From assembly GCA_022835595.1 (NCBI GenBank), contig BQUP01000003.1, positions 254,629 to 318,628 on the forward strand: DNA of 64,000 nt, in the 5' to 3' direction. The stretch's first letter is position 1; every line of letters begins with the position of its first letter. Of the stretch, positions 22,450-33,431 are shown in pieces. The translations under genes were made by a program, and so were the position numbers. Below the pieces are notes generated by a model that was not told where the DNA came from, made no database searches, and saw only the letters and a program-made list of their open reading frames with translations. This DNA is from Cystobasidium ongulense (Eukaryota; Basidiomycota; Cystobasidiomycetes; Cystobasidiales; Cystobasidiaceae).

Positions 22450-24081
22450 TCAGGCCATATCAATGTCATCGGCTGTTTCTTTCTGCTAGAAACACCTATG
22501 GCGTCAGTATTTGTGAAAAACGATACAAATCATGCTTAGCTTACCGCTGTACTACCGCTTGCCATGAAATCCTCAAGCTCCTTGTCGAGATCTTCAACCG
22601 TCTTTGTCGGGCGATCTCTGCCTCTGGGCGCTCCTCCTCGTCCTCGTGATGCAGCAGGAGCACCCCTTCCTCGATTTGGTGGGGCACCCCGACCACGTGT
22701 AGGCTCACTACGTACACCTCTCTCGCGGTCACGGAAGTTCGTTGGGGTATCTCGCTTGTTTGCCCCAGATGCCGGTTGTCTGAAGTGAGAAAGCGGAAGT
22801 CAGTCTTCATGCTGGTGATGCCTTCAATGGTCTGCAATACTTACAGCCTCGACAGGAGAGGGTTGCCGGCTCCGGCTAGCCCTGCTTTGGGGATGCCTCG
22901 GACGAGACCATCGTTGCCTTGTGGCCGTGGCTTGCGTGGCATGGTGAAATCGTATTGAATGGCGATACGCTCGCCTGGTAAGATTAAATGAGCACAGCAC
23001 CAGGTGCAGCCGGAAAGTAACAACGATTTACCTTTAGCTAAAGCATTATCGAATACTTCTTTGGCGTGCGCTGCGTCTGCTTCGCTTTCCTGTTGCATTG
23101 AAACCCTGAACAGATCAGCAAAGGGTCCTGGGATATCCTTTTCGAAATCTGTCTTACATATGTTACTGTAGCTTCTCCCTGGGAACGACCTGAAGCATCA
23201 TACTAGAAAGGTCGCAAGAAGCATGTGTTTGTAAGTGAAAGGTCCTGCAGTGGGAAACGTCTCGCATAAAGGCCGGGCGCTCGGCTCTTGGAAAGGGTGA
23301 TCGCGACGGCTGCTTGTGAGCTGCCTGAAGTGGAGGGACCCGTTAAAGACTTCGAACGGTTGCTTAAACAGTCGAGCTCGGTGTCAAACGCATGCCCTCC
23401 ATCTTCACGTTCAGGTCGGTCCGTTAAAGCCAGGCCCGGTACATAGTAGAAAGCTCGCGTACTTTGATAGATGGGTTCGAAGTCTCTCGCCCGCCTGCAG
23501 GAGGGGCGAGCGAGCCTACTTGTTCGAAAAGAGCCTGTAGTGAGCAGAAGAAGTTATAGTCAGCAATCTACAGACCTTGTGCAATTTGTACATTCCCGCA
23601 GTTTCCACGAGCTCACCCTCAGCTCCTGCTCCGACACTTCATAATGCAGGTTCGTGATCTTGAGTCGAGTACTCCGTGGGCCATTGTCACGAGAAGCAGC
23701 AGACGACCTCACGGCATCTCCAGATGAAGAAGGGTCGTCACCGTAATCAAGCTTGTTGGTGTTGAAGAGGTCGTGCTTCCAAGTGTCGGCGTCGTGGTCG
23801 GTGTGCGCTGGGCGTCTCTGTGAAGGCGGCAGGTAGGCGAGCATTGCAATGGAGTACACGGGAAAAGAAGCAGGGTGGGGCGCAGGTACGGTGTCTTAGT
23901 ACAACTCTGCTTGAACTGCATGCTCTAAGTGTGTGGTCTTGCTGCTCACGGCATATGGCGCAGCTCTGCTGCTGGCACCTCGCGATGAGCCACCTCTCCC
24001 TCTATTGCTGGGGGCTCTGGACGATTCTTTACCCTGCTTTGCCAGGTCGTCAAGCGATTTGTCGAGCAATGAAGATGCCAT
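22450..24081 (-). CDS. YRA1: Yra1/Mlo3 (ALYREF) mRNA export adaptor, 302 aa
   Basis: RRM protein that links the TREX complex and spliced mRNP to the Mex67 export receptor. Eight exons (24081-23950, 23817-23617, 23534-23463, 23202-23158, 23089-23032, 22974-22845, 22779-22545, 22485-22450) close at 302 residues. The N-terminal conserved box MASSLLDKSLDDLAK is followed by an RG-rich stretch. The RRM has TRLKITNLHYEVSEQELR as beta-1 and GRSQGEATVTY as beta-3. A C-terminal RGG-rich region leads to the conserved terminal box TVEDLDKELEDFM and an acidic end DDIDMA. Seven introns are mostly 50-135 nt, but intron 3 (23203-23462, inside the RRM) is 260 nt. Budding-yeast YRA1 is autoregulated through an unusual long intron, so this one is a candidate for the same control. 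Confidence 0.92.
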
Positions 24082-24599
24082 GCTTGCCGTTTTGCTGTGT
24101 TTGCTGGTCTTCAGAGTGGCAGTTGTACGAAGCAAAGGCTACGCTCTCGGTGGACTGAAGCTGGTCCCGAATGGGTGGCACAGATAACTAACGCTCAATG
24201 GTCTTTCCAGCTTGTAAGCCTGTAAGGCTAGTCATGTACGTATTGATTGCAGGTGCGGTATAAGATGCTACATGAATTACTCTTTCAATGACGGCTTTCG
24301 GAGTTGGCGGCGTCGCACTTCGGCTTTCGTTCAGTACATGGCCAACGGAAGCTCCAGCTATGACGGGCGTGCTATGAGTTTCATCTGGATCACAGCTGGA
24401 AGAAGTACTCTTCTGTGTGCTGACTCATAGCCGAGATAGGTACTAGGGTATATATACGAGACTGATATCCGAGCGTCAGGGCACTGGGAACTGAATCAAA
24501 TCGCAGATTGTTGGTCAACGTCATGAAAGCGAAAAGGGTGCACCTCTTACCATGCATGGACTCCGATTACCGGGTATATCAGCTTGCGACTGCAACTCT
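24082..24599. other. intergenic, promoter of YRA1
   Basis: About 520 bases between the COA6 stop and the YRA1 start, both on the minus strand. A TATATATA run at about 24451 lies 370 bases from the YRA1 start, which is far for a TATA element. No gene is supported. Confidence 0.4.
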
Positions 24600-24920
24600 T
24601 CATGGTCGGCCGTTGTTTGGTACCGATGCCGCCTGCGTTGCCAAATTGCCAGCGTCTCGAGCATACATCGCGTCTTGTCTCTTTTGCAGTTGTCTGCGCT
24701 TGATGAAGTAGTCGACCTGATCTAGCGCATCAGCACAGTGCTGCTATGCACACTCCTACCAGAGCTTGCTCACCCAGCTCGCCGCGCAGTTCTTCTCGAA
24801 AGCCACCTTCTGTTTCGTGCACGAAGATTCTTTGTCTGCACTGTCATCTAGGCACTTGAAGTACTCATCCCGCTTCTCCCAGCACGCAAGTCTTGCACTT
24901 CTATCTGGTGCTTCGGACAT
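24600..24920 (-). CDS. COA6: COA6-like cytochrome c oxidase assembly factor, 87 aa
   Basis: Small twin-Cys protein of the mitochondrial intermembrane space that helps deliver copper to Cox2 of complex IV. Two exons, 24920-24774 and 24716-24600, joined by a 57-nt intron, close at 87 residues. The first exon holds the defining Cys pattern: CWEKRDEYFKC is CX9C and CTKQKVAFEKNC is CX10C. The helix-closing AASW joins VDYFIKRRQLQKRQ in exon 2. The match to Coa6 (CX9C...CX10C, then a Trp and a YFxKRR segment) is clear and separates it from Cox6b. No presequence is expected, as import uses Mia40. The gene is short and intron-split, so it is easy to miss in automatic annotation. Confidence 0.9.
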
Positions 24921-25646
24921 CTTGCAGGTATAATGGCGGATGGGAAACAGAGAGCAAGCACGCAGGCCAGACGAACATCATCATCATCAGAACTGATCAC
25001 TATCAGTTTGGTGGCAAGGACCTGAAGACACCCAAAGTCTGCCAGGAAGCATGCATGCAATAATCAGAGGGACGTCTGTTCGGCTTGCACAGTAGAGGGT
25101 CAATGTCTGCCACAAGGGCTCTGGCGATTCATGCTTTCAGGATTGCAACTACTAGCTCTGCGAAAACGGCAACCGGTGCCGCCTACCGTAGGGAAGCGAG
25201 ACTTTCTCTCTACAAAACAGCCACTCAGTGTGTTCCCATATGAACGACAGATACAACGGCACTAACGTCCGCACTCCAGCATCGCAAGGCTGTTCCCGAA
25301 TGATGCGGGTCTCTTGTCCGATCGTTTCCTGGTTGCTCCCGAGCGACAACTGAACTTGCCGGTGTACAGGGCCACTACCACTAGCCAAAAGAAGCTTTAC
25401 TACTCTACCCTCTCTACGAAAGAAAACTTCAAGAGGTTTTCTTCAAAGCCTGTGTGCAGCTTCAACACATGACTGCCTGCTATCGAGTGCCATCTCATAG
25501 TCGAAACTCGAGTTTCAAGACTTCTTCAAGCGTACCCATAAGTTTACGAAGCTGAGGGTTGCCTCGGCTGTCAAGTCCAAGAACAGCATTCGCAGCAACA
25601 CACACTAGGAAAGCAGCAAGTCTTCAACTGTTTGTGCACAGCAACA
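24921..25646. other. divergent intergenic
   Basis: A 726-base gap between the COA6 start and the plus-strand gene at 25647. It should contain both promoters. Open frames on either strand lack splice partners and motifs; I see nothing else. Confidence 0.45.
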
Positions 25647-28546
25647 ATGGAAAGTAACCAAGTGCAGATGTACTATGTGTCGCAAGGCTCTCCAGTCGCT
25701 CTCGGCAGCCTCCCAAAACCGCAGGTGCAGGCGTCACGGCAGCAGCATGATAGTAGGGCAACATCCACATTAGGAGAAGCTTTTGTCTATAAGCCAGTAT
25801 CACAGCCAACTTCGCATACAGACAACAAGAATGGCAACAATCTGCAGCGGTCAGACTCGCTCGAATCACTACTTTCCCTCAATGTGCTGGCATTTCAGCT
25901 ACTCAACGGCCACGAGGAAGTACAGGGTGCAGATAACGAATGTGAGTAGTCGAAATCTCGGCAGGTGGTTATTGCTCATCTGATGACCACCTCATTCGCT
26001 TGCAACTCACAGCTCCAACAAATCCGCAAAGTCGTGGTCGTAACTATTCCCCATACGGAAGCGAGGCCTATATTGACACTCCCGGTAAGTTGATCGAGCA
26101 GCTCAACTCACGTAACACTGCCTAATCTAACATTCACTGTTGTGTACGATCCTGTGCAGCAACGTCTACCTCGGCATCCTCGCACAATCGTGATCATAGC
26201 TACAGCACGGTCAGTACTGGTGCTCCTGCTACACCTCCTTCGGAACACTATACCTCGTTCCAAGTCGCCGACATCTCTTCACCGTCAACCATTACACCTG
26301 ATCTCGCAAGTACCGATAAGTACGACTCGAGCAAAACTCTGTCGTCTGTGAACAAGTCCGTCCCAAGCTTCGAAAACCTGACACTCCATAGTGTTGGTCA
26401 GCCTGTGAGAACCGAATCCAGTGGACGCTATGACAGTCTTGATTTGCGGGTGGCCTCGAATAAAGACAGTTCACCGCCCAGAATCGCATCTATGATCCTC
26501 CATAACGCGATCACAGCCGAATCATGGAACGATTCATTACAGTTACCAGACGGCAAGGATCACAGATACCCAGACGATTCGAAAACACCTCTAGCGGAGA
26601 TTAGTGATCCTCTAGCAGCATCTGAATCCAACAATACAATACGTCTTGAAAGCTCTCCCCTCCCGAACGATACCCGTTCATCTGTTGATACGGATTACTC
26701 GTCTAAGTCGTTTAGCCATGGCTTCGATAAATGGTCTAATGGAGACACATTGGCCCAAACGGGAGAAGGGACATCAGTATTACAGCAGGAGCGCTCACAA
26801 GATCATCTGGTGGATCATAAGGGCAAAGGCAAAGCAGCCAATCAAGATGAAATTGCAATCCTAGCACAAAACGACTTCAACATCCACGGGTGGGCTACTG
26901 GGCGCGCAGTCACTGAGGAAGAAGACTCCTCTGGTGCATCCATGGGCAATTCTCATAGGGCCGCGCAATCGGCAGCAAGTCCAGTGTCATCAAGTAACAA
27001 GAAAATCTCCGAATGGCTGAAGGAGCAATACGAAACCAAGCAAAGAAGTGGAAGCGCTAACGCAAGTCCTGCGCCAGCACCAGTTCCAAAGATACAGAAT
27101 GGATTGCAGGCTATCCCTATCCAAAGTACTACGAAACAGGGACCTTACTCGCCACGGGCTCAGGCTCTACATAATCTACCATCTAGTGAAAGCCAGAGGA
27201 GCAGACTGACCGTTGAAACGTCGGCAGACCGAGCGCAACTACTGCATACGATCATCAGTCAGGACTTTGCCGGTCCAAAAGCAGCAGCGACCCCCATTTC
27301 TGCCCAGTCCCCGGCCAAAGATCTTCTTTGGCATCCAACAGAGTACGTCGGTCCTCCGCGCCGTCGTAGCATGAGCGGAATTAGCGGTACAAGCCTTCTT
27401 GCTCTTCGGCGCAGAAACCAGGATACCCGGCCTGCAATGGGCAAACATCAACGACAACGGAGTGCAGACCTTCTTACCACATCGGCAGCAGCTGCCAGGA
27501 GAGATGAAGGTGCAGATGAGATGGGACGACATCGCAAATTTGCTGCATCTGCGGACGACCTTTTAATGCGCGGAAGACCTATGCCTGAGCAGCCAAATAC
27601 CACGCAAGAACTGTATGCGTACGAGACGCCGCCCACATCCAGCATAAGTAGATTCTTCTCCATTAAGCGGAGAACCCCATCACCTGCTGCGCCCGCAAGC
27701 AGCCATTTTGCGGGACCTACAGACTCATCTCAGCCAGATGGGCCATTCCGTCATATGATAGATACGAGAACACTACCACCTCAAGCACATACATCTAGGC
27801 CTTCGTTGGGACATAAGAGATCATTGAGTGGGTCCATACAAGGGATGCTCTCCAGCATTGGTCCCTCCTCATTGGCACGGCGCAAGCGCAACGTATCTTT
27901 CACCGAGGTGAGGGAGTTCGATGAGCCAGCTGAGCAACCTAGGGCTATGAGTCCGTCCCTCAGTTCTGCTGCCGTGAATGGACGTGATAGCACTTGGAAG
28001 TCGAATACAGCCCGGCAAGCAAATGGCCGTCAATCACCGTTCAAAATGTGGAAGTATCCACCTGGCACGCAGACTCAACCTTCGGAGGACTACTCCAATG
28101 GCAATACTGGATCTATTAATTCGATACAAGTCAGCCAGACACAGATTGTAGCCACATCGAGTCCAGTGCCATCGCCAAGGGTCGACAACCGTCCGGAAAG
28201 CCCTCTCTTCAGAAATCAGCCAAGGTACTATGAAGCTTCAAGAGCGCTCAGCAGTGCCGATACTATTGAGGAAGCAGAAGGCGAGAACGATGCTGCCTCC
28301 GTTGAGAGCGGTCAGGGGCAGGAGGAAGAAAGTGAAGAAGACCGACGACTGAAAGGTCTAGCTAGTCAGCAGGTGAGCAAATCTAGTACGGCTCGTGTAC
28401 ATACACCCTCTGCTAATATATCTGTTGGCGTGATTCAGGTGGCTCGAGATTCGGATCTTCGAGCACGGCTTGTTGAGAAATTCAAGGAGGGAGAACGCAG
28501 CGCTTCAAGCTTAGGAATGTACTCCAATGTCGCCAATGGTCATTGA
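25647..28546 (+). CDS. Ser-rich protein of unknown function, 917 aa
   Basis: I do not recognise a family. Three exons (25647-25941, 26013-26084, 26160-28546) close in frame at 917 residues. The N-terminus has one ordered-looking helix, SLESLLSLNVLAFQLLNG (about residues 75-92). Almost everything else is low-complexity Ser/Thr/Pro/Gln. It contains many RRxS-type basic Ser sites, for example RRRSMSG, KRRTPSP and KRSLSGS, plus a KISEWLKEQYETKQ helix. Those repeated basic-Ser sites resemble phosphorylation or 14-3-3 docking sites. A conserved-looking end, GVIQVARDSDLRARLVEKF, closes the protein and may be its functional helix. No membrane segment or signal peptide is visible. A role as a disordered polarity or signalling scaffold is possible but is only an inference. 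Confidence 0.75.
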
Positions 28547-28840
28547 ATGCAGCTGGAGCATATGTACTGTCCTCAGACACTGTGTGATCCCCCATGCTTC
28601 TGTTTCTGTTACACGCGCGATATGTTTAAAAACAGAAGTTTCTTGTGTAGCTTAGTCTTCAGTCAAATGTCCCGATACCGTAGTATTAATCAAATGTAAA
28701 CGTGAGGAAAGGAAAGAGACAGGCCCCATTGCAATTCTGTATCGAGTCTTGAGAGACCCATGAATATCCTCGATCACGACACCAGACGCACTGCGAGGTC
28801 ATGGCAATATCTTGCTTTGCTACCGTACACATCGTCCGCC

Positions 28841-29367
28841 ATGCTAAGCCTACTACGCTCAAGAATTGCCAGCTCACGGCAAGCGCTTCCATCATGGAAT
28901 GCGGCAGGGTGCTGCTGTAGCGCCTCGGTTGGTCCTTCCACAAGCTGGCAAGGCAGGCTTCTAGGACATATAGAAAGCATTAGGCAATTCTCTGCTTCGA
29001 GTCCAGACTTGACAAAGGTCAAGATCAAAACACACGTAAGCTGCATCATGACAGTACGTTGTCAAGTGTATGCGAAAGCGGCTGACTTTGCGATCCGCTC
29101 ATTGCAGAAAGGTGCAGCTAAAAGATGGACAAGTCTTCCCAGCGGGCAATACAAACGAGTAGGTCTAGAGAGACCGTTAGGGATACAATGAGGCTCTGAG
29201 ATGCACACGCTTACTATGATATCTTGCTTGCGATTCTGCAGGGTCGGCCTGGCAAACGGCATCTTAACGTATCGCTGTCCTCGGTGCGCCTCAATCGTCT
29301 AGGGCAAACAGGCTACGCGACACCAGCACACATAAAACAACTCAAGAAGCTCCTCCCAGGACAATAG
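28841..29367 (+). CDS. MRPL35: mitochondrial ribosomal protein bL35m, 123 aa
   Basis: Large-subunit mitoribosomal protein of the bacterial L35 family. Three exons (28841-29035, 29108-29158, 29242-29367) close at 123 residues. The N-terminal 60 residues are rich in Arg and Ser without acidic residues at the start (MLSLLRSRIASSRQ), a typical matrix presequence ending near QFSASSPDL. The mature part shows the L35 signature KVKIKTHKGAAKRW, then YKRGRPGKRHLN, and a basic C-terminus ending in LKKLLPGQ. An in-frame upstream Met at 28760 would spoil the presequence, so 28841 is preferred. The introns fall right after the TH and KR pairs of the signature. Confidence 0.9.
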
Positions 29368-29549
29368 GCGTATACAATTTAAGAGAGACTCAACATTCAA
29401 ATCGCTGATATGCTATGTTGTATTAGGTCAAGAATGCAGGATGGGCAGCTTAATTGGCAAACACATACGCAACATTAGAACAACGCGCTCCTGTAACTAC
29501 TTGTACGACATCAAGAATTATAATTCGTTACATCCTATACTCCCCATTG

Positions 29550-31082
29550 CTAACTTGCTCCCCACGCGGTCGTGATTTCCGGGCCTCTGGGGTCATCTGC
29601 AACAATGGTCTTGACCACTGTAAAATAGATGTGTCAGCTAATATGCATACCTAGAATCTCCCCGAGAGGAGAGTCTCACGAGCAGTGTTTGCGCAGAGCA
29701 TAGACACAAAGTCAAACCTCGCACACTTTGGAAGGACGTGCAAGAACTCGATAGCTTGACTGCGGATCTCTGAATATTGCCGACATCTGTAGAGCAACGG
29801 TACTCAGGAACGTGCTGCTGATCGTGTGTTCTGTGTATTATCATCACTTACGCGGTATCTAAGGAAGCGAGCATATCGTCTAGCAGCTCGGGCGTGAGAC
29901 TACTTCCGAAGAACGCGTCCATAGATGGATACTGATTGGTTAGAGCCATGATCATACCAGCTCGAGATTCAAGATCTTTCTCGTTCGTCCATCGTGTCTC
30001 AAAGTCGTACATGTTCTTAGGCGCTGCCGTTTTCTTTAGCGAGGACGGTGAGGTATCCGCCTTACTCAAATTTGGCGTTGAGGTGCTGGATTCCGATGTG
30101 CTTTGGGATGTTGAGGCCTTTTCAACAGGCTTTGGGGAGGCCGAAGCAAGTCTCTGATCCCTCGCAGCTCTTAATGACCTAAAATCCTTATTCGTCGAGC
30201 TAGGTGCTTCTTGGGAAGGTGAGACAGTCTCTATTTTCTTCGCGGCGGTCGAGGTCGGCGCATCAGGTTGCTTCAGACGTCTCGTCGAAACCGCAGACAT
30301 CAGACCATCATTTGCATTCTCGCTTTGTTCTGGTCGTATCGCAGCTTTCAGAGCACTCTTCCGGTCCTGGACAGTATTTACGGACTTCGTCGACCCAGTA
30401 GGGTTTACAGAAGGGCTAATCTCGTTCCCACTTGAAGGCTGCATATGGAATCAGAGGTCAGGCAATTGCAGCTCCAACCGACTCGTTCGAAGGAGGTTGT
30501 AGCTTACCTTCGGATCTGTTTTTGACGAAGCGGCGGAGTGACTCTCGCTTGCCTTGGGCAAAGAGTCAAGCTCTGTCTTCACAGCAGCGTTCGAAGGTTC
30601 TTCTTTTAAAGCGGACAGGAAGTCTGTGCGTGTTTGTTTCACATCAGTCGGTGTGATACAATACTGTATCAAAGTGCACTGTGCCAACCTTGACGAGCCA
30701 GATCCACCTTGCCCAGACCTTTTCTTGCAAGACCACGTCTAAAGAAAGCTTTTGGGTTGCCAGCAGGTAACAATTGCAAGCTCTTGGTAGCGTCTCGTTC
30801 CGCTTCTCGCAGCTTGCCTAGCTTTAGGTATGACATGCATCGATTTAAAGGGTAGGTGTATTCGCTTGGATCAAGCTGGCAAGCCTCGGTGTACAGCAGG
30901 ACAGCGTCATCATAGCGTCCTTTGCGGAAAGCACTGTTGCCCTGATGAGAGTGTGGTGTCCCATTCGGTACGTTAGCTCCAGTACCAGCATGTTATTGCA
31001 TTCGTCTCGATCGGGTTTGAGGTCGAGTCCTTGTCGAAGCTTGACCCACCTCTTCTTTCATAGACTTCGCTCTCGCCGACAT
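29550..31082 (-). CDS. RPAP3/SPAG1-like TPR co-chaperone, 387 aa
   Basis: TPR protein of the R2TP (Hsp90) type that helps assemble RNA polymerase, snoRNP and PIKK complexes. Six exons (31082-31050, 30941-30689, 30623-30508, 30438-29852, 29786-29680, 29617-29550) close at 387 residues. The N-terminal half has TPR helices: GNSAFRKGRYDDAVLLYTEA, then YPLNRCMSYLKLGK, then KAFFRRGLARKGLGK with the basic clamp residues for an EEVD tail. A Ser/Thr-rich linker follows. The RPAP3 C-terminal domain starts NMYDFETRWTNEKD and continues into FLHVLPKCARFDFVSML. The last intron removes an in-frame stop at 29651 and adds VKTIVAD, which fits the domain end. Unlike yeast Tah1, it keeps the C-terminal domain. 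Confidence 0.87.
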
Positions 31083-31750
31083 GGTTGAAGCGGTTATCAA
31101 ACCTTGCAGGGATTATCGAGACATCTGGAAATGCCCTTCAACGGACGGGCAGGCTCGCTCGGATGAGGCAGGTAGTTGGATCAGTTTCAACAGCAACTGC
31201 TTCCTACGAGGGTCGAGGCATGTTAGCGACACACAAATAGACTCACTTCCACCTCAACGAGCGCCCGAAGGCACGACACTGACCGCCTATGTAAATTCAT
31301 ATCATCCTTTCATCGTGGGGACTATCAAGAGCACCGCTTCGACACCCTCCTGACACCCTCGCCTTGGCTGTACGCATTGTCCAGCTCGAAAGTTGAACTG
31401 GATTATTTAACAAGCGCCGCTGTCGTGCAAGAAAGGCAGGGGTGACCTCTTTGAAGGCTGGATGATGTTCAATACAGAATTCGACGCGAGCTAGCCTCTT
31501 CCTTGCTGCTTTACGAGGGTCACATGTACACATCGCCTCGACGGCTCTGACGTTGGCGCTGTACTCTAGTGCAACAACTTTTCGCACAGCTTGGCAGCGG
31601 TGCAACGCACTCGCGCCTTGACTACTATTCGCTACAAAAAGACGAGTAGAAACAGCTTCTAATCTTTCTTCCCGTCCAACTCGCTTTCACCTCGCTCCTC
31701 TTTTCCCCTTAAAGTGTCAGTTCCGCCCTCCAAGTATAACGAGCGTCAGC
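31083..31750. other. divergent intergenic
   Basis: About 670 bases between the RPAP3-like start and the next plus-strand gene. A minus-strand open frame of 102 codons at 31297-31605 has no recognisable motif. Nothing else is supported. Confidence 0.4.
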
Positions 31751-32698
31751 ATGGTATTCATCGACATCAAGCGTAGAACGGCCAGAAACATCATAAGAGT
31801 TACAGCCTGTGCACAGCCGCTTTACTCCCCAAGTGACACTGTACACAGAACATCAAAGGGACATCGTGCCAGGACTAATACTTCCCTGGAGCCTTACTCG
31901 GGCGGCCATCAGCCTGACAACTTTCTTCAAATCTATCCGGGTCCTCCAGGCAACGACTCTTTTCAGGGATATGGCGCTCAAGGGGACCTGAACCCGGTGC
32001 CGGTGTGGGCGCCAATAAACTCTATCACAGGCACCCTTGAAAATGTTGATCTTGCTTCGAGAGGAGACGAGGGAGAGGACCAGGATGATCCGGAAGAATA
32101 TGGCTACCGAACCCAAGCCGGCTATATTACACAGCCTGCTGACGCACCTAACTGGGTGGAAGGCAATCTTGGGGATGCTAGATCTCGTCACTCTTCACCA
32201 TACACGCAGGTTCCTCGGGGGCACAACACTGGTTCCGTGTACTCGAGCACTAGCCAACGAGCTCCCTCAGTCGTTTCGGGCCATCGTGGCAGTCCACAGG
32301 CTTCAGCAGGACCTCAAGGGGTGCAAGAAAGAGGACACCGTTCTGGACAACATCGACATCGGGTCCGTCCATCCCTAAACGGTCTGAATGTGCCGTCAAG
32401 GGAAAGGCGAGGACGATCAACGCATAGACAGGACCGAGAGGCGAGAACATCAGACTGGGTTTCCACAGTTGGATCCAGATCTTCGGACCGGTCGTATGCT
32501 GGCTCAGAAGTATCACGATCATCACGAGCATCATCAACATCATCGAGATCATCCGCCGGCTCCGTCACATCAGTTGATAGCGAAGGCTGGCCCCGACCGG
32601 GATCCCGGCTTGGTACGTACAATGTGCGGGGACCATTTGAGGCAGTCAGCAGGTCACACCTGCGCCCAGGGTATTTCCATCGTCAACCCAACTATTAG
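31751..32698 (+). CDS. low-complexity Arg/Ser/Gly-rich protein of unknown function, 315 aa
   Basis: A single open frame of 315 codons with no family I recognise. The N-terminal 30 residues are basic (FIDIKRRTARNIIRVTACAQ). The middle is polar and acidic, with Tyr, Pro and Gly (QIYPGPPGNDSFQGYG). The C-terminal third is Arg/Ser-rich with runs such as RSSRASSTSSRSSAG, resembling RS-like disordered regions. No signal peptide, membrane span or zinc motif is visible. The pyrimidine-rich sequence and run of untranslated leader just upstream fit a promoter. It could be a young or fast-evolving gene. A longer spliced form with an upstream exon cannot be excluded. Confidence 0.55.
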   Translation: MVFIDIKRRTARNIIRVTACAQPLYSPSDTVHRTSKGHRARTNTSLEPYSGGHQPDNFLQIYPGPPGNDSFQGYGAQGDLNPVPVWAPINSITGTLENVDLASRGDEGEDQDDPEEYGYRTQAGYITQPADAPNWVEGNLGDARSRHSSPYTQVPRGHNTGSVYSSTSQRAPSVVSGHRGSPQASAGPQGVQERGHRSGQHRHRVRPSLNGLNVPSRERRGRSTHRQDREARTSDWVSTVGSRSSDRSYAGSEVSRSSRASSTSSRSSAGSVTSVDSEGWPRPGSRLGTYNVRGPFEAVSRSHLRPGYFHRQPNY

Positions 32699-32954
32699 AA
32701 GTGGACTGTTGCACCTATGAACTCATCACTAGCCATCGAACTTCATCTAGTCTTCCACTTGCGTCCCGCAGCCCACGCTTGCACCAAAGCTTCCAGTATT
32801 GCTCCATTCACCCAAGCAACTCTTACCTTCATCAGATTTTCATCCTCACCATTTCCTCGTTGCCTGCTCCGCCTCAAATACGATAGTAAAGAGCAACAGT
32901 GAAGCAAGTTCGAGCTTCAACGAGATGCTCAATGTACCTACCAAATTATGAGGA

Positions 32955-33121
32955 ACAGACTCATCAGACCAATCGGACATGCTCAAAATCTTAGAAAACA
33001 CCAAAAATAAATTAGACACATTAGAATATTCAGACAAATTAGACTGGTTAGACTTAAACCTCCTGACTTATCACAATTGTCGTGCTTTTTAGATTCTTTA
33101 GACTTTTTAGACACGTTAGAC
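32955..33121. repeat. degenerate 9-bp-period tandem repeat, unit TTAGACNNN
   Basis: The hexamer TTAGAC or a one-to-two-base variant recurs every nine bases. In the first block starts fall at 32955, 32964, 32973, 32991, 33012, 33021, 33030, 33039 and 33048. In a second block they fall at 33089, 33098, 33107 and 33116, in a different reading frame. The three spacer bases are free to vary. It lies in the AT-rich gap 32699-33431, which has no other supported feature. On the minus strand the unit reads NNN-TCT-AAN, but the TCT is constant at the base level, which argues against protein selection. Confidence 0.7.
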
Positions 33122-33431
33122 ATTTCCAATTCTTCCTTGAACTTTGTAGCATAGTTCTCCCTTCTTCCGTTTTCAATCAAATTTTTTTTAGATTCATATC
33201 GAAGTCCTGCTTACTTCGCTTGAATAAGACATGTTTTTCCTTTGCCTACTTGCTTTCCTCCAAATTGGAGTGTCCCCATGATGGAGGATTATGCTACAAC
33301 TGGGTGGAAATGTTGCCCCAGAACAAAGTACATGGATGTTGGAGATGTATCTAAAACAAAATTACAATAATCGGGTATGCAGAAAGCTTGAGCAGAGACT
33401 GTAGTTGTTCATTGATTGCTGTACTCAGGCC

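Noticed and set aside
24449-24458. TATATATA run as YRA1 TATA box
   Set aside because: It lies about 370 bases from the YRA1 start, too far without evidence of a long leader.
29651-29653. Stop codon as the end of the RPAP3-like gene
   Set aside because: A GTGAG donor at 29679 and acceptor at 29618 remove it and restore the expected end of the RPAP3 C-terminal domain.
32983-33180. Minus-strand open frame of 65 codons across the 9-bp repeat
   Set aside because: Its xSN/xSK periodicity comes from the repeat; bases are constant where synonymous change would be allowed.
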